A stretch of DNA of 64,000 nucleotides, taken from Dioscorea cayenensis subsp. rotundata. Its lineage: Eukaryota; Streptophyta; Magnoliopsida; Dioscoreales; Dioscoreaceae. This document shows, piece after piece, positions 21,573 through 33,067 of this stretch (the first letter of the stretch is position 1; each line of letters starts with the position of its first letter). The stretch is from contig NC_052475.1 of NCBI RefSeq assembly GCF_009730915.1, positions 26,039,016-26,103,015 of the forward strand, in the 5' to 3' direction. The notes under the pieces are model-generated. The model was not told the DNA's origin and ran no database searches. It saw only the letters and a program-made list of their open reading frames with translations. Both the position numbers and the translations under genes were made by a program.

Positions 21573-23014
21573 AGAGAAGAAAGGAATTGTTTCTGTTGGA
21601 TTTGTTGTTGGTTTCTTGGCTATGTGAAAAGATTGGACCGGGTCTTATGATCCTAAATTTAGAGGGAATTGAATGAGCGATGGCCCATGTTATTAATTTT
21701 TTTTAAAATTTAATTTAATTTAATTTAATTTAATTTTGTTCACATTTATATTGTAAAAAAAAGTATATTTGACAAGCATTAACATCAACTGCCAATTATT
21801 AGTTCATCAACATCGGATCCCATATAAAATACTAAAATGTTTGTGTCAAACTAAAAAGACAAATTTGAATTTTTGAGGTAAACATATTTGAATGTTAGCT
21901 AACAAATTGAAGCATGATAAATATCTTAATTAAAAAAATAAATACATATTTGTCTTGTCAGTGTTTTTTTTATTCAAATGTCATAAGGCAAATATATAAA
22001 TCTAATCCATTATGTTGATCATTGATCATTGATCATTGACACGATAAAAAAAACACTATAAAAACAATTTCTTATAAGTAATTTATATACTTTGGCAAAT
22101 GATGTTTTTGCCCTCGATACAATATTTTTAAAAAAACCATCTATTATATTTTTTTTGATTAAAATATCTCATTAATTAAGATGGCAATATCAAAATTCCT
22201 TTAAAACACAAGTATCTATAAAATATATTTTCTCCAATGGGCTTTACTGATTATTTTCAAAACATAAAAAAGAAGAAATTATATTTTAAAATACGTAAAA
22301 TAAATACAATAAGTAGAATATCAATTTTGGGAGAAATTTACTAAATAAGATTTAGGCTTAGTTTGCTAAAGCAAATAATTTTAAATTCGATTCTTTTCTA
22401 GAGTTTTTATCCCCTCTCTCAAATGATAAAAATATTAACATAACTTATTTTAACGATAATTTAAAATTAAGTATATTTTAAATAACTATAATGATCTAAA
22501 ACATTATCATATCAATATTTATTAATTCTAATTAATGTTTTGGATAATGATCTAATCTAAATGTAATCGCTCATGTCCCCATCTAACATTCATTTAATAT
22601 TCAATCTATGGTTAAATTAAGTATATATCTCAATATTTTTATTATTATACTAAATTTGCTATAGGGGTAAGTAATTTTTTTTCTACTATTAATTAATTAA
22701 TTATTTGGTTTATACATATGGCATATTAACATTGTGCTCTATAATATTATAGTATGACATATTTACATGCTTAAATATCATATATTATATTTTAATTATT
22801 TCTAATTAAAAAGAAACATCAAATGTCGAACTTAAATTACATACTATATAGAAAATCATAATTGCTATATTACATCTTCAAAATATTGGCATCTCGAAAT
22901 TACAAAAAATAAATTCTTATAAACAATGGAACACGTGTAACACTACTAATTTATTTATTTATTTATTTATTCATTCTATAAAATACATAAGCTTCTTTGT
23001 CAAAAAGCTAATGG
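21573..23014. other. AT-rich intergenic DNA upstream of the M3 peptidase
   Basis: No gene seen. Contains a TTTAA-type run near 21705-21735 and a threefold TGATCATT repeat at about 22016-22040. It ends at the LINE target-site duplication. Confidence 0.6.
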
Positions 23015-23028
23015 AAAATTCTCAAATT
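23015..23028. repeat. Left target-site duplication of the LINE
   Basis: AAAATTCTCAAATT, identical to 29793-29806. Perfect 14-bp duplications are typical of L1 insertion. Confidence 0.85.
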
Positions 23029-23046
23029 AACTAAATGAAGTAAAGG

Positions 23047-25898
23047 ATGGACAACCTCCTGGGTGGGCTCCTGGGTGGTGATGGCGGCGGCGCTCGCGGC
23101 GGTTCCCTTGCAAAACCTTCGAAGCAGGCGGCTAAGAACGACTCCCGTTCCAGTCTCCCCTCCGGTGGTGGCGGTGGCGTGCGACCAGGCTTTTCTTACT
23201 CGCAGACCGCTCTTTCTCCTGTTGCAGAGGAGCGTTCCACTCCCCCTCGGTCCTCCAATACTCCTCATCCTCAGCAAACCCAAGAGTGGGTAGTGGTCAA
23301 CAGGGGAGGTAAGCGTCTCTCTTCGAGCCATGGCCTTGGCCGTAGCTCATCCGGTAGTTCCTCGTCTACGTTTGTTCCCGCTCGTCCCGGTCCTCGTCCT
23401 AATGCGAAGCGACGCCGCTCACCTGAGTCCCCTTCCCAACCTTGCACGCGGTGTTTTCGGGTTGGTCACCGGGCGGATGAATGTCGTCACTTGATCGTCT
23501 GTTTACGCTGCTCCCGGGCTGGCCATACAGCATCGTCGTGCCAAATGCCTTCTCGCTCGAAGACTGGTGAGGGTTCGCGACGGGGTAACCTTCCCTCTGT
23601 TCAGAATCGTGGTGATTCCTTTTCTCGTAGTGGTAGCGGCCAGGCCAACCTTGGTGCTGGCAACTCTTCCCCGCCTCGCCGTCAGGTGCCTCCCCGCCCT
23701 GAGGCCGCGGCCCGGCCCTTCTAGAGGCCTTCGGGCCCCAGCCGGGGGGTATCTATCTCCATCCCTCTCTCTCTGGACATCATCCGTGCGAAGAAGGAGC
23801 TCAGTTTTGTAGTGGTGGCCTCCTTTATCTCTGGATTCATCTCCGCCAATAAGCTGCTGGAGCTAATCGCCGTGGAGTTGGACGTGGATTCCATCGGCTA
23901 TGCATCTGGTTTCTGCGGGGACTCCTTGCTTCTCAAGTGCTCCGAGGAGGAGATGGCCAAGAAGATCACCAAATTCTCTGATTTCAGGTGCTCCTCCGCT
24001 TACGGCCTTTGCACCGTTCGCTTCCGCAGATGGTCTCCAGAACTAGGCTCCTCCGGCAGAGCTATTGGGAGGACCGATTGGGTCCACATCTGGAACATGC
24101 CGCTCCACTATTGGGGCTTGAACGCCGTCTCCGACCTGCTGAAATCTTTTGGAGAGGTGGTGACGATGCGTCGCAATGCGGAGGAGCCATCGTCGGCGCT
24201 GAGTGCTTTGGTGCGCCTGCGTCCCTCAGTGGTGCTCCCTATGACGATCGAACTTAGCGTTGGCATGCGTCGTTTCCTGATTCTCCTCACCGATCGTCGC
24301 TCACCGGTGCCTCGCTTCGACTCCCAGACGGACAGGTTCTCTCTCCCGGACCGAGTCCATGTTGCTGTTCCTATCCTGGCGAACCCCAAGGGCAAGCAAA
24401 AGCTGGTGGTTGAGGAAGGCCGGAAACGTGTCTCGAAGACTTCCAATGTTGTTCCGGATGCCGGCGAGAGCTCCAGCCATCGTCCGGTCGCCCATGAGGG
24501 GGGGTTCTCCAAAAGACCGTTGGTCTTACCCCGCCCGTCATGTCGACCGACGTTCCGTCGTTGCACTCGCGCGAGCGACCGGTGGATCGCCCGCACCCCC
24601 ATGAGCGGCGTCCGTACGGTGCTGTCGAACGCGCAGTGGTTCATGGGCGGCGTTCCTCGGACATGTCGACTGGTGAGAAGTCCCGCGATGTGGTTCTCGG
24701 GAGAAGCTCCTCGGACGTGTCGATGGGAGAAGAGTCTCGCGATCCATGCAGCCCCATATCTCGGGGCATGCCGTTGGAGTCTGATCGCGAGGCTTCACGT
24801 GAGGAAATCTCCTATCGCGCAGATCCGACGGCTGTTACTACTCCCATCTCGGTCTTCCCATCCCGAGGAATTATAACGGTGGATGATGTTTTGCCCGTTG
24901 CAGCTCAATCCTGAGGCAGCTGTGATGCTGATCTGGATTCTTTGATTGTTCAGCAGCCCATGGGCCTTGGTCCAGGCCTTTGTCCGGGCCCGGAGAATGA
25001 GTTATTCAAATCTCAATCTCTGGGCCCTCTTATGAGCCCAAGTAATGTTGAATTCTCCAAATCTCAATCCTTGGGCACTAAGGATGGGCCTTATTCCACC
25101 TTGGGTCATGAGGATGCATTGCTTTCACTGTCCCCTTCCCCTTCTTTGGGCCAAGCAGTGGCTGATTCACTGACCCCGATCCCCAGTGATTCGGTAACTA
25201 AGGTGTCATGTGAGGGCAGTCTATCTGAGCTGCTTCCAGTGTCTTTTAGGAACCCTGATCAGCACCCGGTGGGGATCCACATCCCACCAGGTTTCACTTG
25301 GCATTATATGCTGGGCATTTGGTCTATCGTCCCTAAGGAGAATACCCTTCTCCTTGACTCCTTCCTCCCGGAACCCTCTTATTCCTTGGCAGATGGTGGG
25401 GACGTTGATGAGGAGCAGTTGGGGGACGATCTTGCTGTTGAGGCAGATGACCCTGACCTCAATCACCTTGCTCTTGTCCCTTTCGAGCCCCCTGCGCAGT
25501 CCCTTGAGGCAGATGGTGACCCTGATTTACTGATTACTGATGATCCGATTCAGGAGATGCTGCCACAGGTGTCTTCTCTTCCCCAAGCACAACGTAAGAG
25601 TCACAGACAGAAAAAGCCCTCCTCCCGCTGGAATGAGGATGCAGGCTTCTTGCAGCAACCTCCCCGCTCTACCAAGAACAAGACTTCAGGGGCATCGCTT
25701 GAGGGTACGCCTACTGACTTTCTGTCTATTAATTCTTGGAGTGATGCTCAATTAATTCAATATTGTTTAGCATGTGGCATTAAATTTCTTGACTCCGACA
25801 ATCATAGGGCTGCATGCTTAGATTTCATTAGGAAACTAGAGACCTCTAGAGCTGGCCAGTCAAAGGCACAGCCGGGCCCGATCTCGGGGTCCCGATAG
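23047..25898 (+). pseudogene. LINE ORF1 (gag-like nucleic-acid-binding protein), broken
   Basis: Begins at the ATG at 23047 with a Gly/Ser-rich, basic N-terminus. Two CCHC zinc knuckles follow (CTRCFRVGHRADEC and CLRCSRAGHTASSC, about residues 137-170). After an in-frame TAG at 23722-23724 the same frame continues into a DUF4283-like domain (FISGFISANKLLELI through WVHIWNMPLHYWG). A frame change occurs near 24.5 kb and a TGA at 24912-24914, and the frame then stays open to 25898. ORF1 proteins of plant L1 elements coat the RNA. The zinc knuckles come before the DUF4283 domain, the reverse of the order I would expect. Confidence 0.82.
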
Positions 25899-25912
25899 GT
25901 TTGTGTTTCCTT

Positions 25913-28900
25913 ATGAATTTTATTTCCTGGAACGTCAGGGGCTTGGGTGGGCCGTCTAAAAAACACCTTGTTAGGGACTTTATTGATCACTTTAAACCTA
26001 GCATCGTTTGCTTCCAAGAGACTAAGCTTGCGGTGGTGGATTGCCCCACTTGGAAAGCTGTTGCTGGTAGCATTCTGGATTGTTTTTGTTTGCTGCTAGT
26101 GGCTCCTCAGGGGGTATGATTATCGATTGGAACGGTGCCCTTTTTAAGGGTAGTCTTGTCCACTCAGGCAACTTCTGCTTGACGGTGGAATTCCTTTCCG
26201 TTCTTGATCGTTCTAGATGGCATTGTACCACTGTTTACGGACCGAATGCACGCAATTTGAAGTCGGACTTTTGGTCGGAAGTCAGGAGCTGTAAGCCGCC
26301 ACCTGGAATCCCCTGGATACTCTGTGGTGACTTTAATGCGATTTTTTCTGAGCTGGACAAGAGTTCTGGGAACGTGTGTTGGGATGATATTCGTAATGGC
26401 CAGGACCTCATTCGGGATTTAAACCTCGTGGAGACCCAACTTAGGGGTCGTCGTTTCACTTGGACCAACAACCAGCAGACCCCCATTTGGGTCCGTCTTG
26501 ATCGGTTTTTGATCTCTCCCGACTGGCTCTGCCGCTTCCCTAGGGCTCATCAATTTGGTCTCCCTAGATTTGGTTCTTACCACGTCCCCATTCGACTCGA
26601 GCTTGGTCTTCATGTGTTCAAGCGTTCCTCCTTTAGATTTGAAAAATCGTGGTGTTTGACCGATGACTTTCATGAGCGGTTAAAGGGTTGGTGGGAAGAG
26701 CAGCACTTTGAGGGGTGCGGGGCTTTTGTGATGTCCAAAAAGCTGATTGGTCTTAAGAAGCGTCTCAAGCTTTAGGCAAAGCACACTTTCGGCTCCATTC
26801 GAGATCGTAAAAGAGACCTCCGTCATTCTTTAGACAGTTTGGATGTTGCTCGGGAATCCAGAACGTTGACAGCTGATGAGCTAGGGAGAGTGGAGTCGAT
26901 TTCACACGAGCTTGCTCTTACCCTTAGACAGGAGGAAGTCTACTGAAAATAAAGATCTCGGGTCAAGTGGCTCCGGGAAGGTGATGATAATACCAAATTC
27001 TTTCATGCGGTTGCGAATGGTCGCCGTAACCGCAATCTCATTGCTGAAGTGACCTTTGACGATCGTGTGTTCAAGGGGGATAAAGATATTGGGCATGCGT
27101 TCACATCCTATTTTCGGGCACAGTTCGGTGCCAAACGTGATACCCATATGCACTTCGACTGGAATGTTTTACTCGCTGATAAACCAAGGGTTGATCTTTC
27201 TTGCCTGGAGGCCCCTTTTTCCGTCGAGGAGATTGCTACGGCCACTAAGGACTTAGGGGCGGACAAAGCTCCAGGCCCGGATGGTTTCCCTATCCTGTTC
27301 TTTCAAAAGTTTTGGAACATTACCGAACGGGACTTGGTTAAATTGTGTACTGACTTTTTTAATCACTCGGCCAATCTGGAAAAAATCAACTGGGCAAATA
27401 TCGTTCTTATTCCTAAAAACGATTCCCAAGTGTCGGTCTCTGACTACCGCCCTATTAGCCTGATCAACGCTCCTCTCAAGATTATCTCCAAAATTCTTGC
27501 CACCAGACTCTCTAAGGTTATCGATCAGTTAGTGGATAGCTCACAATCTGCCTTCATTAAGGGCAGGTCCATCATGGACAATGTGGTGGCAGCTGAGGAA
27601 CTCATATTTAGTCTTCAAAATAGGAATCTTGATGGGCATATCGTGAAAGTGGATTTTGCTAAAGCATTTGACATGGTTGACTGGGATTTCTTACTTGAGC
27701 TTTTGGAGGCACGGGGCTTTGGCCCGCGTTGGAGGCTTTGGATTGCCAATCTTCTGTCCACGTCCAAAGCCTCCATCCTTGTTAATGGCTCTCCTGAAGG
27801 CTATCTCAGATACCAGCGTGGTTTGCATCAAGGGGACCCCCTGTCGCCGCTGCTCTTTGTTCTTGTGGCTGACGTGCTCAGCTCTATGTTCAACCATGCT
27901 CTTACTTCACACATTCTGTATGGGGTCCCGCTTGGTAGCTTTGGAAATGTTTGCCACCTGCAATACGCAGATGACCTGATCATCTTATCGGCAGGTGGGA
28001 CGGAGGACCTTAGGATTATTAAGTTGATCCTATTTCTCTCTGAAGGTATCTCGGGTTTGGCGATTAACCTTCACAAAACTTGCTTGTTCTCTACCGGTTT
28101 TAGATCCCTTCCCAGCTAATCTGCCCTAGACACTCTTAATTGTGCTGCTAGCGCCCTCCCGATCACCTACTTGGGTGTTCCAATTGCTGGTAGAAGGCCA
28201 CGTAGACAGGACTGGGAGGTTCTCATCCTCAAAGTCAAGGATAGGCTCACCTCTTGGAATGCTAATTACCTGTCGCTGGGGGGCAGGCTCATCCTTATTA
28301 ATTCCGTCTTGTCGGCATTACCCACTTACTGGATGTCGATCTTTCGTCTCCCTAAGTGGGTGGTTAATCGTATTGACGGCCTGAGAAGAGATTTTCTGTG
28401 GAAGGGTCCTGATCTGGATAGGCCTAAATGCCGTTTGGTCAACTGGCTTCGGTTGTGTCGTCCTAGGGATCAAGGGGGCTGGGGGATCATCAACCTTGTC
28501 GAGTTCAATGGTGCTCTTCTTGGGAAATGGTGGTGGAAAGTCTTAAAGGTTGATTCCTGGTGTGGATTGGCGCCCATCCTGTACAATTATTTCCAACATC
28601 ATCCGAGGTGGAACCTCTGGTTACCCCGCCATCGCCGTTGCTCTTTCTTTTGGCAAGGCCTTCTCCCTTCGTTGGAAGCTTTCAAAGCCTGCCTTCGCTC
28701 CCATGTCAAGAATGGTCTCACCACGCTCTTTTGGTTGGACAATTGGTACGATGGTTGTGCCCCTAAATTCCACTGGGCTGAAGACTTCCACTCGACTACC
28801 TCCCCTTTTGTGACTGTTCGGGAGATGCTCTTGGACCTCCCCTCTGGCGCTTTGGGTGACGATCCCCTCTTGGCAGAGCTTAGTTTCAGCTTCCACTCTG

Positions 28901-29574
28901 CGTCTGAGGATCTTCCTGACCACAAAATCTGGAAGCTTACTGTTGATGGCTCTTTCACTGTCAAGTCTTTCTACAATTTTCTTATCGATAGGGGACTGAG
29001 ATGCAGTGTCACCCCGAGGATCTTCAAACGCTTCGTCCCACGGAAAATTGCTGCTTTTGCATGGCTGGTTTGGGATAGGAAAATCCTCACGCTTGACACA
29101 CTTTTTGCCCGTGGTTGCAACAAACTGGCTACTGCAACCTGCCTTCTCTGTTGCACGGATACTGAGTCAATCGATCATCTGTTTTTTAGGTGCCCTATGG
29201 CAAGGGATATCTGGGACCGCCTTGCTCGCCTTTTTTCCTTCCCACGTATTCCCTCTTCCTGCTCGGACCTTTGGGGTGCCTGGTACCGCGAGCTTAGCCC
29301 TCGGCTCACTTTGTCATGTTCGTTGATTGCTAGAGTGTTTTTGTGGCAAATTTGGCTTGCTAGAAATAACTGCTTTTTCAACTCAATTTTTATTTCTTTG
29401 CATGCTCTGTTTATGAAAATTTGTCATATGTACATCTCTTGGATTCCAGTGGTCCCTGCTAGGGATATGCACAGGCTTGAGGAGTCTATTGCCGCGGTCC
29501 GGCGCTGCATCCAGTTCTCAGGCCCCCCTCGCGAGGAGATGGAGCCCGATAGGCTCGAGGAGCGCTCTGGCTAG
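25913..29574 (+). pseudogene. LINE ORF2 (endonuclease and reverse transcriptase), broken
   Basis: Starts 14 bp after the ORF1 stop with MNFISWNVRGLGG, the start of an AP-type endonuclease (also QETKL, GDFNAIFSE, RRFTWTNNQ, LDRFL; the usual SDH reads SYH). One frame change lies near 26.09 kb. The rest is one frame, with stops at 26773 (TAG), 26944 (TGA), 26950 (TAA) and 28117 (TAA). The reverse transcriptase shows APGPDGFP, IVLIPK, YRPISL, QSAFIKGRS, VDFAKAFD, GLHQGDPLSP and the catalytic YADD. The C-terminus has the zf-RVT block (CLLCCTDTESIDHLFFRCP). No RNase H domain is seen. Confidence 0.92.
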
Positions 29575-29792
29575 TGTTCCGCTGTGTTCCTGTGGTCCTG
29601 AGTCTTGGAGGAGTCCCTCCCTCCTCCTTTCTGTGTCTTAGGGTGTCTTTGTTTTCCCTTGTTGGGATCTGTTTTTTGTCTTTTACATGCGTGTCTTTTT
29701 TTGTTTCCACTTACAGTGGATGAGTCCATTTGTCTTACGTGCTTTTGTACTGTTTTCTTTGTTTAATTCATTTGTGGTTTATCCACTTTATA

Positions 29793-29806
29793 AAAATTCT
29801 CAAATT
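29793..29806. repeat. Right target-site duplication of the LINE
   Basis: AAAATTCTCAAATT, identical to 23015-23028. It marks the 3' end of the insertion. Confidence 0.85.
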
Positions 29807-30340
29807 TAAATCTTATGGAAAATAATAATGATAAGATGTCTACAATAGTGAGAATCCCTATCTCCTCTTTTATCGCTTCCCTAGTCAATCAAGAACCGAC
29901 CGAATCCGCCTCACTCGTGTCAAGACAAATGGATCAATAACTCTTTTCTGGTTTTTAGCGCACCCTGCCAAAAATATGCTGTCATCCCACACGTCTTTCC
30001 CATACAATACAATGATACAAAACCTAAAAACACACATGCACCAAAATTCAATACAATTATTAATGTTAAAATAATGCCATCTAAATATGCGTTCATTATT
30101 TAAATTTCATTTAATAAATGCCCAGCATCCATCATTAGTTCTCACGAGCTTATCTCCTTTAGTTTTGCATGATTCCAATCTATTAAATTTTAACACGTAA
30201 TCATATGAGACACATATAATAGATTGGAATCAATGTATTTTTTTTATTCTAAAACCCGAGGAGATGAACTTAGTCCTCACCATTACTAGTATTCTCAATT
30301 CTGTTTTGAATCCTCCTCATCCTTAATTACCCACCTCACC
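29807..30340. other. Upstream region of the glycosyltransferase gene
   Basis: No coding feature. Contains the likely promoter and leader of the gene at 30341, but no clear TATA box that I would defend. An ATAATAGATTGGAATC word and its reverse complement lie about 50 bp apart near 30173-30230 (GATTCCAATCTATTAA and TAATAGATTGGAATC), forming a small inverted repeat. Confidence 0.4.
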
Positions 30341-31729
30341 ATGGAAAACCAGCACGTTCTTATAGTAACCCTTGGTTCACAAGGCCAACTCAACCCTGCT
30401 CGCCGGCTCGCCGTCCAGCTTTCCCGGCTCTCCTTCTCCGGCCGCATCACCCTCGCCATCCCTCTCCACTTCTTCCGTCGTCTCTTCCCTTCTTCCCCTC
30501 CAAACCAACCTCAACCTCTCCCCGGACCTCCTTCCCCTCACCAAATCTTCTTCTCCTCTTTCTCCGACGGCTGTGACGACGGCTTCGACCCCAACACCGG
30601 CGACGGGCATCTCTTCATGGTCAAGTTCAAGAAAGTCGGCTCCCAGACTCTCTCCACCCTCATCCGTAACCTCTCCTCTCAGGGCCATCCCGTCACCGGA
30701 ATCATCTACACTATTATCTTATCTTGGGTCCCTGACATCGCCGGAGAGTTCAACATCCCTTCCTTCTTCTACTGGATCCAACCGGCCTCCGTCTTCTCCA
30801 TTTACTATCACTACTTCACTGTCTTCAAAGACCTCACCAAAACTCAACTCCCAGGCCTTCCACCATTATCCTCCAAAGACCTCCCTTCCCTTCTCTCCAA
30901 TCCCACCTCCGACCCTTACCTTCCAGACTTTGAACTCATCTTCAAAACACTAAACAAAACCAAAACCAAAGTTCTAGTGAACAGCTTCACTGCTTTAGAG
31001 AGTGGAGTCATCTCCAGCCTTTCTGACAAGCTTGAGCTTCTCACTATTGGACCATTAGTTGATGATGATGAAGATGTTTCTCTGTATGAGCATGACGACT
31101 CAGATAATTACATGCAGTGGTTAGACTCCAAAGAAGAAGGGTCAATAGTTTACTTATCATTTGGGAGTCTATCAGTGTTGTCAGAGAAGCAAGTGGAGGA
31201 GATACTGAAAGGGTTGGAAGAGAGTGGGAGACCATTCCTTTGGGTGCTGAGGAAGAACAACAGAGGACAAGGCATTGATGAGAAGTTGATCAAGAAGATA
31301 AATTATGAGGAGAGGGGTAAGGTGGTGGGGTGGTGCTCACAAGTGAAAGTATTGAAACATAGTTCAGTGGGGTGTTTTGTGAGTCACTGTGGGTGGAACT
31401 CCATGTCTGAGGGATTGCTTGCCGGCGTACCTATGGTGATGGTGCCACAGTGGATGGACCAGATGACGAACGCGAGGTTGGGGGAGGCGGAGTGGAGGGT
31501 GGGAGTGAGGGTGGAGGTGGAGGAGGATGGGATGGTGACAGGAGAGGAGTTGAGGAGGTGTTTGGAGGTTGTGATGGGCGGAGAGGAGATCAGTGAAGGA
31601 GTGGAGATTAGAAAAAGAGCTGCGTTTTGGAAGGACAAGGCTTTGGAGGCTCTCGGACAAGATGATGATGATGATGATGATGGCTCTTCTGTTATTAATC
31701 TTAAAAATTTCATCAAAGATGTTTTTTAA
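30341..31729 (+). CDS. UDP-glycosyltransferase, UGT75-like, intronless
   Basis: A 462-residue single-exon family 1 glycosyltransferase, the normal plant length. The UDP-sugar-binding PSPG box spans about residues 331-374. It starts WCSQVKVL, contains HCGWNS and ends WMDQ; the final Gln usually goes with UDP-glucose use. The N-terminal half has FFSSFSDGCDDGFDP and IQPASVFSIYYHYF, which resemble the UGT75 group (phenolic, carotenoid-acid or auxin glucosylation in known members; the substrate here is unknown). It is expected to be cytosolic, as there is no signal peptide. The usual catalytic His in the N-terminal QGH(I/V)NP motif is Gln at residue 16 (SQGQLNP). A run of seven Asp precedes the C-terminus. 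The start ATG sits in a good context (CACCATGG). GC is high at the 5' end and falls toward the 3' end. Confidence 0.93.
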   Translation: MENQHVLIVTLGSQGQLNPARRLAVQLSRLSFSGRITLAIPLHFFRRLFPSSPPNQPQPLPGPPSPHQIFFSSFSDGCDDGFDPNTGDGHLFMVKFKKVGSQTLSTLIRNLSSQGHPVTGIIYTIILSWVPDIAGEFNIPSFFYWIQPASVFSIYYHYFTVFKDLTKTQLPGLPPLSSKDLPSLLSNPTSDPYLPDFELIFKTLNKTKTKVLVNSFTALESGVISSLSDKLELLTIGPLVDDDEDVSLYEHDDSDNYMQWLDSKEEGSIVYLSFGSLSVLSEKQVEEILKGLEESGRPFLWVLRKNNRGQGIDEKLIKKINYEERGKVVGWCSQVKVLKHSSVGCFVSHCGWNSMSEGLLAGVPMVMVPQWMDQMTNARLGEAEWRVGVRVEVEEDGMVTGEELRRCLEVVMGGEEISEGVEIRKRAAFWKDKALEALGQDDDDDDDGSSVINLKNFIKDVF

Positions 31730-32560
31730 GTTATTATTATATATTGATTTAATTATGGGTGTTTTGTTTTATGTTGGTAATTAATTAATTAATTAATTTT
31801 TTTTGTATGGAAGTTGCTGTAAGGTTGTGTTTTCAAAGAGATGTGAATGTGAGACCTCATCTCGAATTTTAAAATAGAGTTTTTAATTATTTAATATTTT
31901 TTAAAAATACATCAATAATTTTAGTTGATAAAAAATATATAATTGATTAAGTATTGAATTAAAAATTTTAAATATCAATTTATAATAATTATATTGATAA
32001 GGTTTAAAAAATTTTATGGTTTCAACTTTGTATGAGGCCTTGAATAGGTATTAAATTAAAATTTTTAAATATTAATATATTACAACAGATAGTTATAATA
32101 GTTATAAACTTATAATGATAAAGTTTTACAGAATCTTATCTGTTAAAGATAAAAGTTACTATGAAGGCTTCAAAATCGGGCGGGAGCTAAACTGGTTGCT
32201 TGGCTCATTTTATCTTTGAGCTGCTCCCACCGGTACACCTTGTCTTGTACCTTTGTTTGCCCGGTAGTGGTCCATTTAGTTTTTAATTTTTATTTAAAAA
32301 TAAAAATCTAAAAAAAAAAAAAAACTAAAATTTCCAAAAAATTATAAATAATAAATAAATAAATAAAATTTATGCATAGTATCCGGGCCTGATAAGGCCC
32401 ACGCCATCCCAAGCCCAGCCGTGACGGCCTGGTAATAACGCGGGCTTTAACAAGTTTAAGATTTCACCAAAGTGGGCCTTAATGCCACGTGGAAAATTGT
32501 TCTGCAGGGCGGGGGGAACTAAAAATAGAATGAAAAAAAGCGCTTAAAAAAATCAATCTT
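31730..32560. other. Intergenic region between the glycosyltransferase and PSF3
   Basis: AT-rich, with no gene. A moderately GC-rich patch at about 32380-32520 (GGCCT/AGGCC words) probably belongs to the PSF3 promoter. Part of the stretch 32560-32750 looks like a pyrimidine-rich 5' UTR exon. Confidence 0.4.
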
Positions 32561-33067
32561 GGCTCCAAACTCCAAAATTCAAAGCCCTGATTTTTTTCCC
32601 CAAATTCTCAGATCCCAGAGGATCACCTTCTCTTCCGCTTCTCCGTCTCCGATTTGAGCATTCCCCGACTCACCGCCACTCCACTTCTCTTCCGGCTCTC
32701 GATCTCCTTCTCCACCTCCGTCTCTGCGGCACCATCTCACTAAGAGGTCAAAATTTAGTCTGGTTTGATATTTTTGTAGAATTTTATCAATATTGGCCAC
32801 TCGATTCCTGCACATTTCTTCCTAAATTACATATGAATTTGAACGCCGTTTCATTGAGAGGTTCCAGAAATGCAAACTCATCCTCTGTGTCTGTGTGTCT
32901 GTATTGCAATTTTCTCATAATTTGTATGTTTCATGTTTGAGTTTTTATGCATGTTTAACCATGATTCTGCTGCCAATGATGTTTTCTATGTGTTTACTTT
33001 CATCTTGTCACTCATTATCATTTTTTGTCACCACAGATAGTGTAGTGCATTTTTTTGGCCTTGCCTG

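Larger units (their letters stand above)
23029..29792 (+). mobile_element. L1-type non-LTR retrotransposon (LINE), nearly complete
   Basis: About 6.8 kb between perfect 14-bp target duplications. It contains ORF1 (zinc knuckles and DUF4283-like domain) and ORF2 (endonuclease, reverse transcriptase, zinc-binding reverse-transcriptase-associated domain). The 5' leader before ORF1 is only about 18 bp, so the 5' end may be slightly truncated. There is no long poly(A) tail; the 3' end finishes in TTTATAA against the target duplication. GC content is far above the surroundings. Confidence 0.9.

Noticed and set aside
30377..31716. Open frames of 98-193 residues in other frames across the glycosyltransferase gene
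   Set aside because: They are shadows of the GC-rich, low-complexity coding frame and carry Ser/Pro or acidic repeats without domains.
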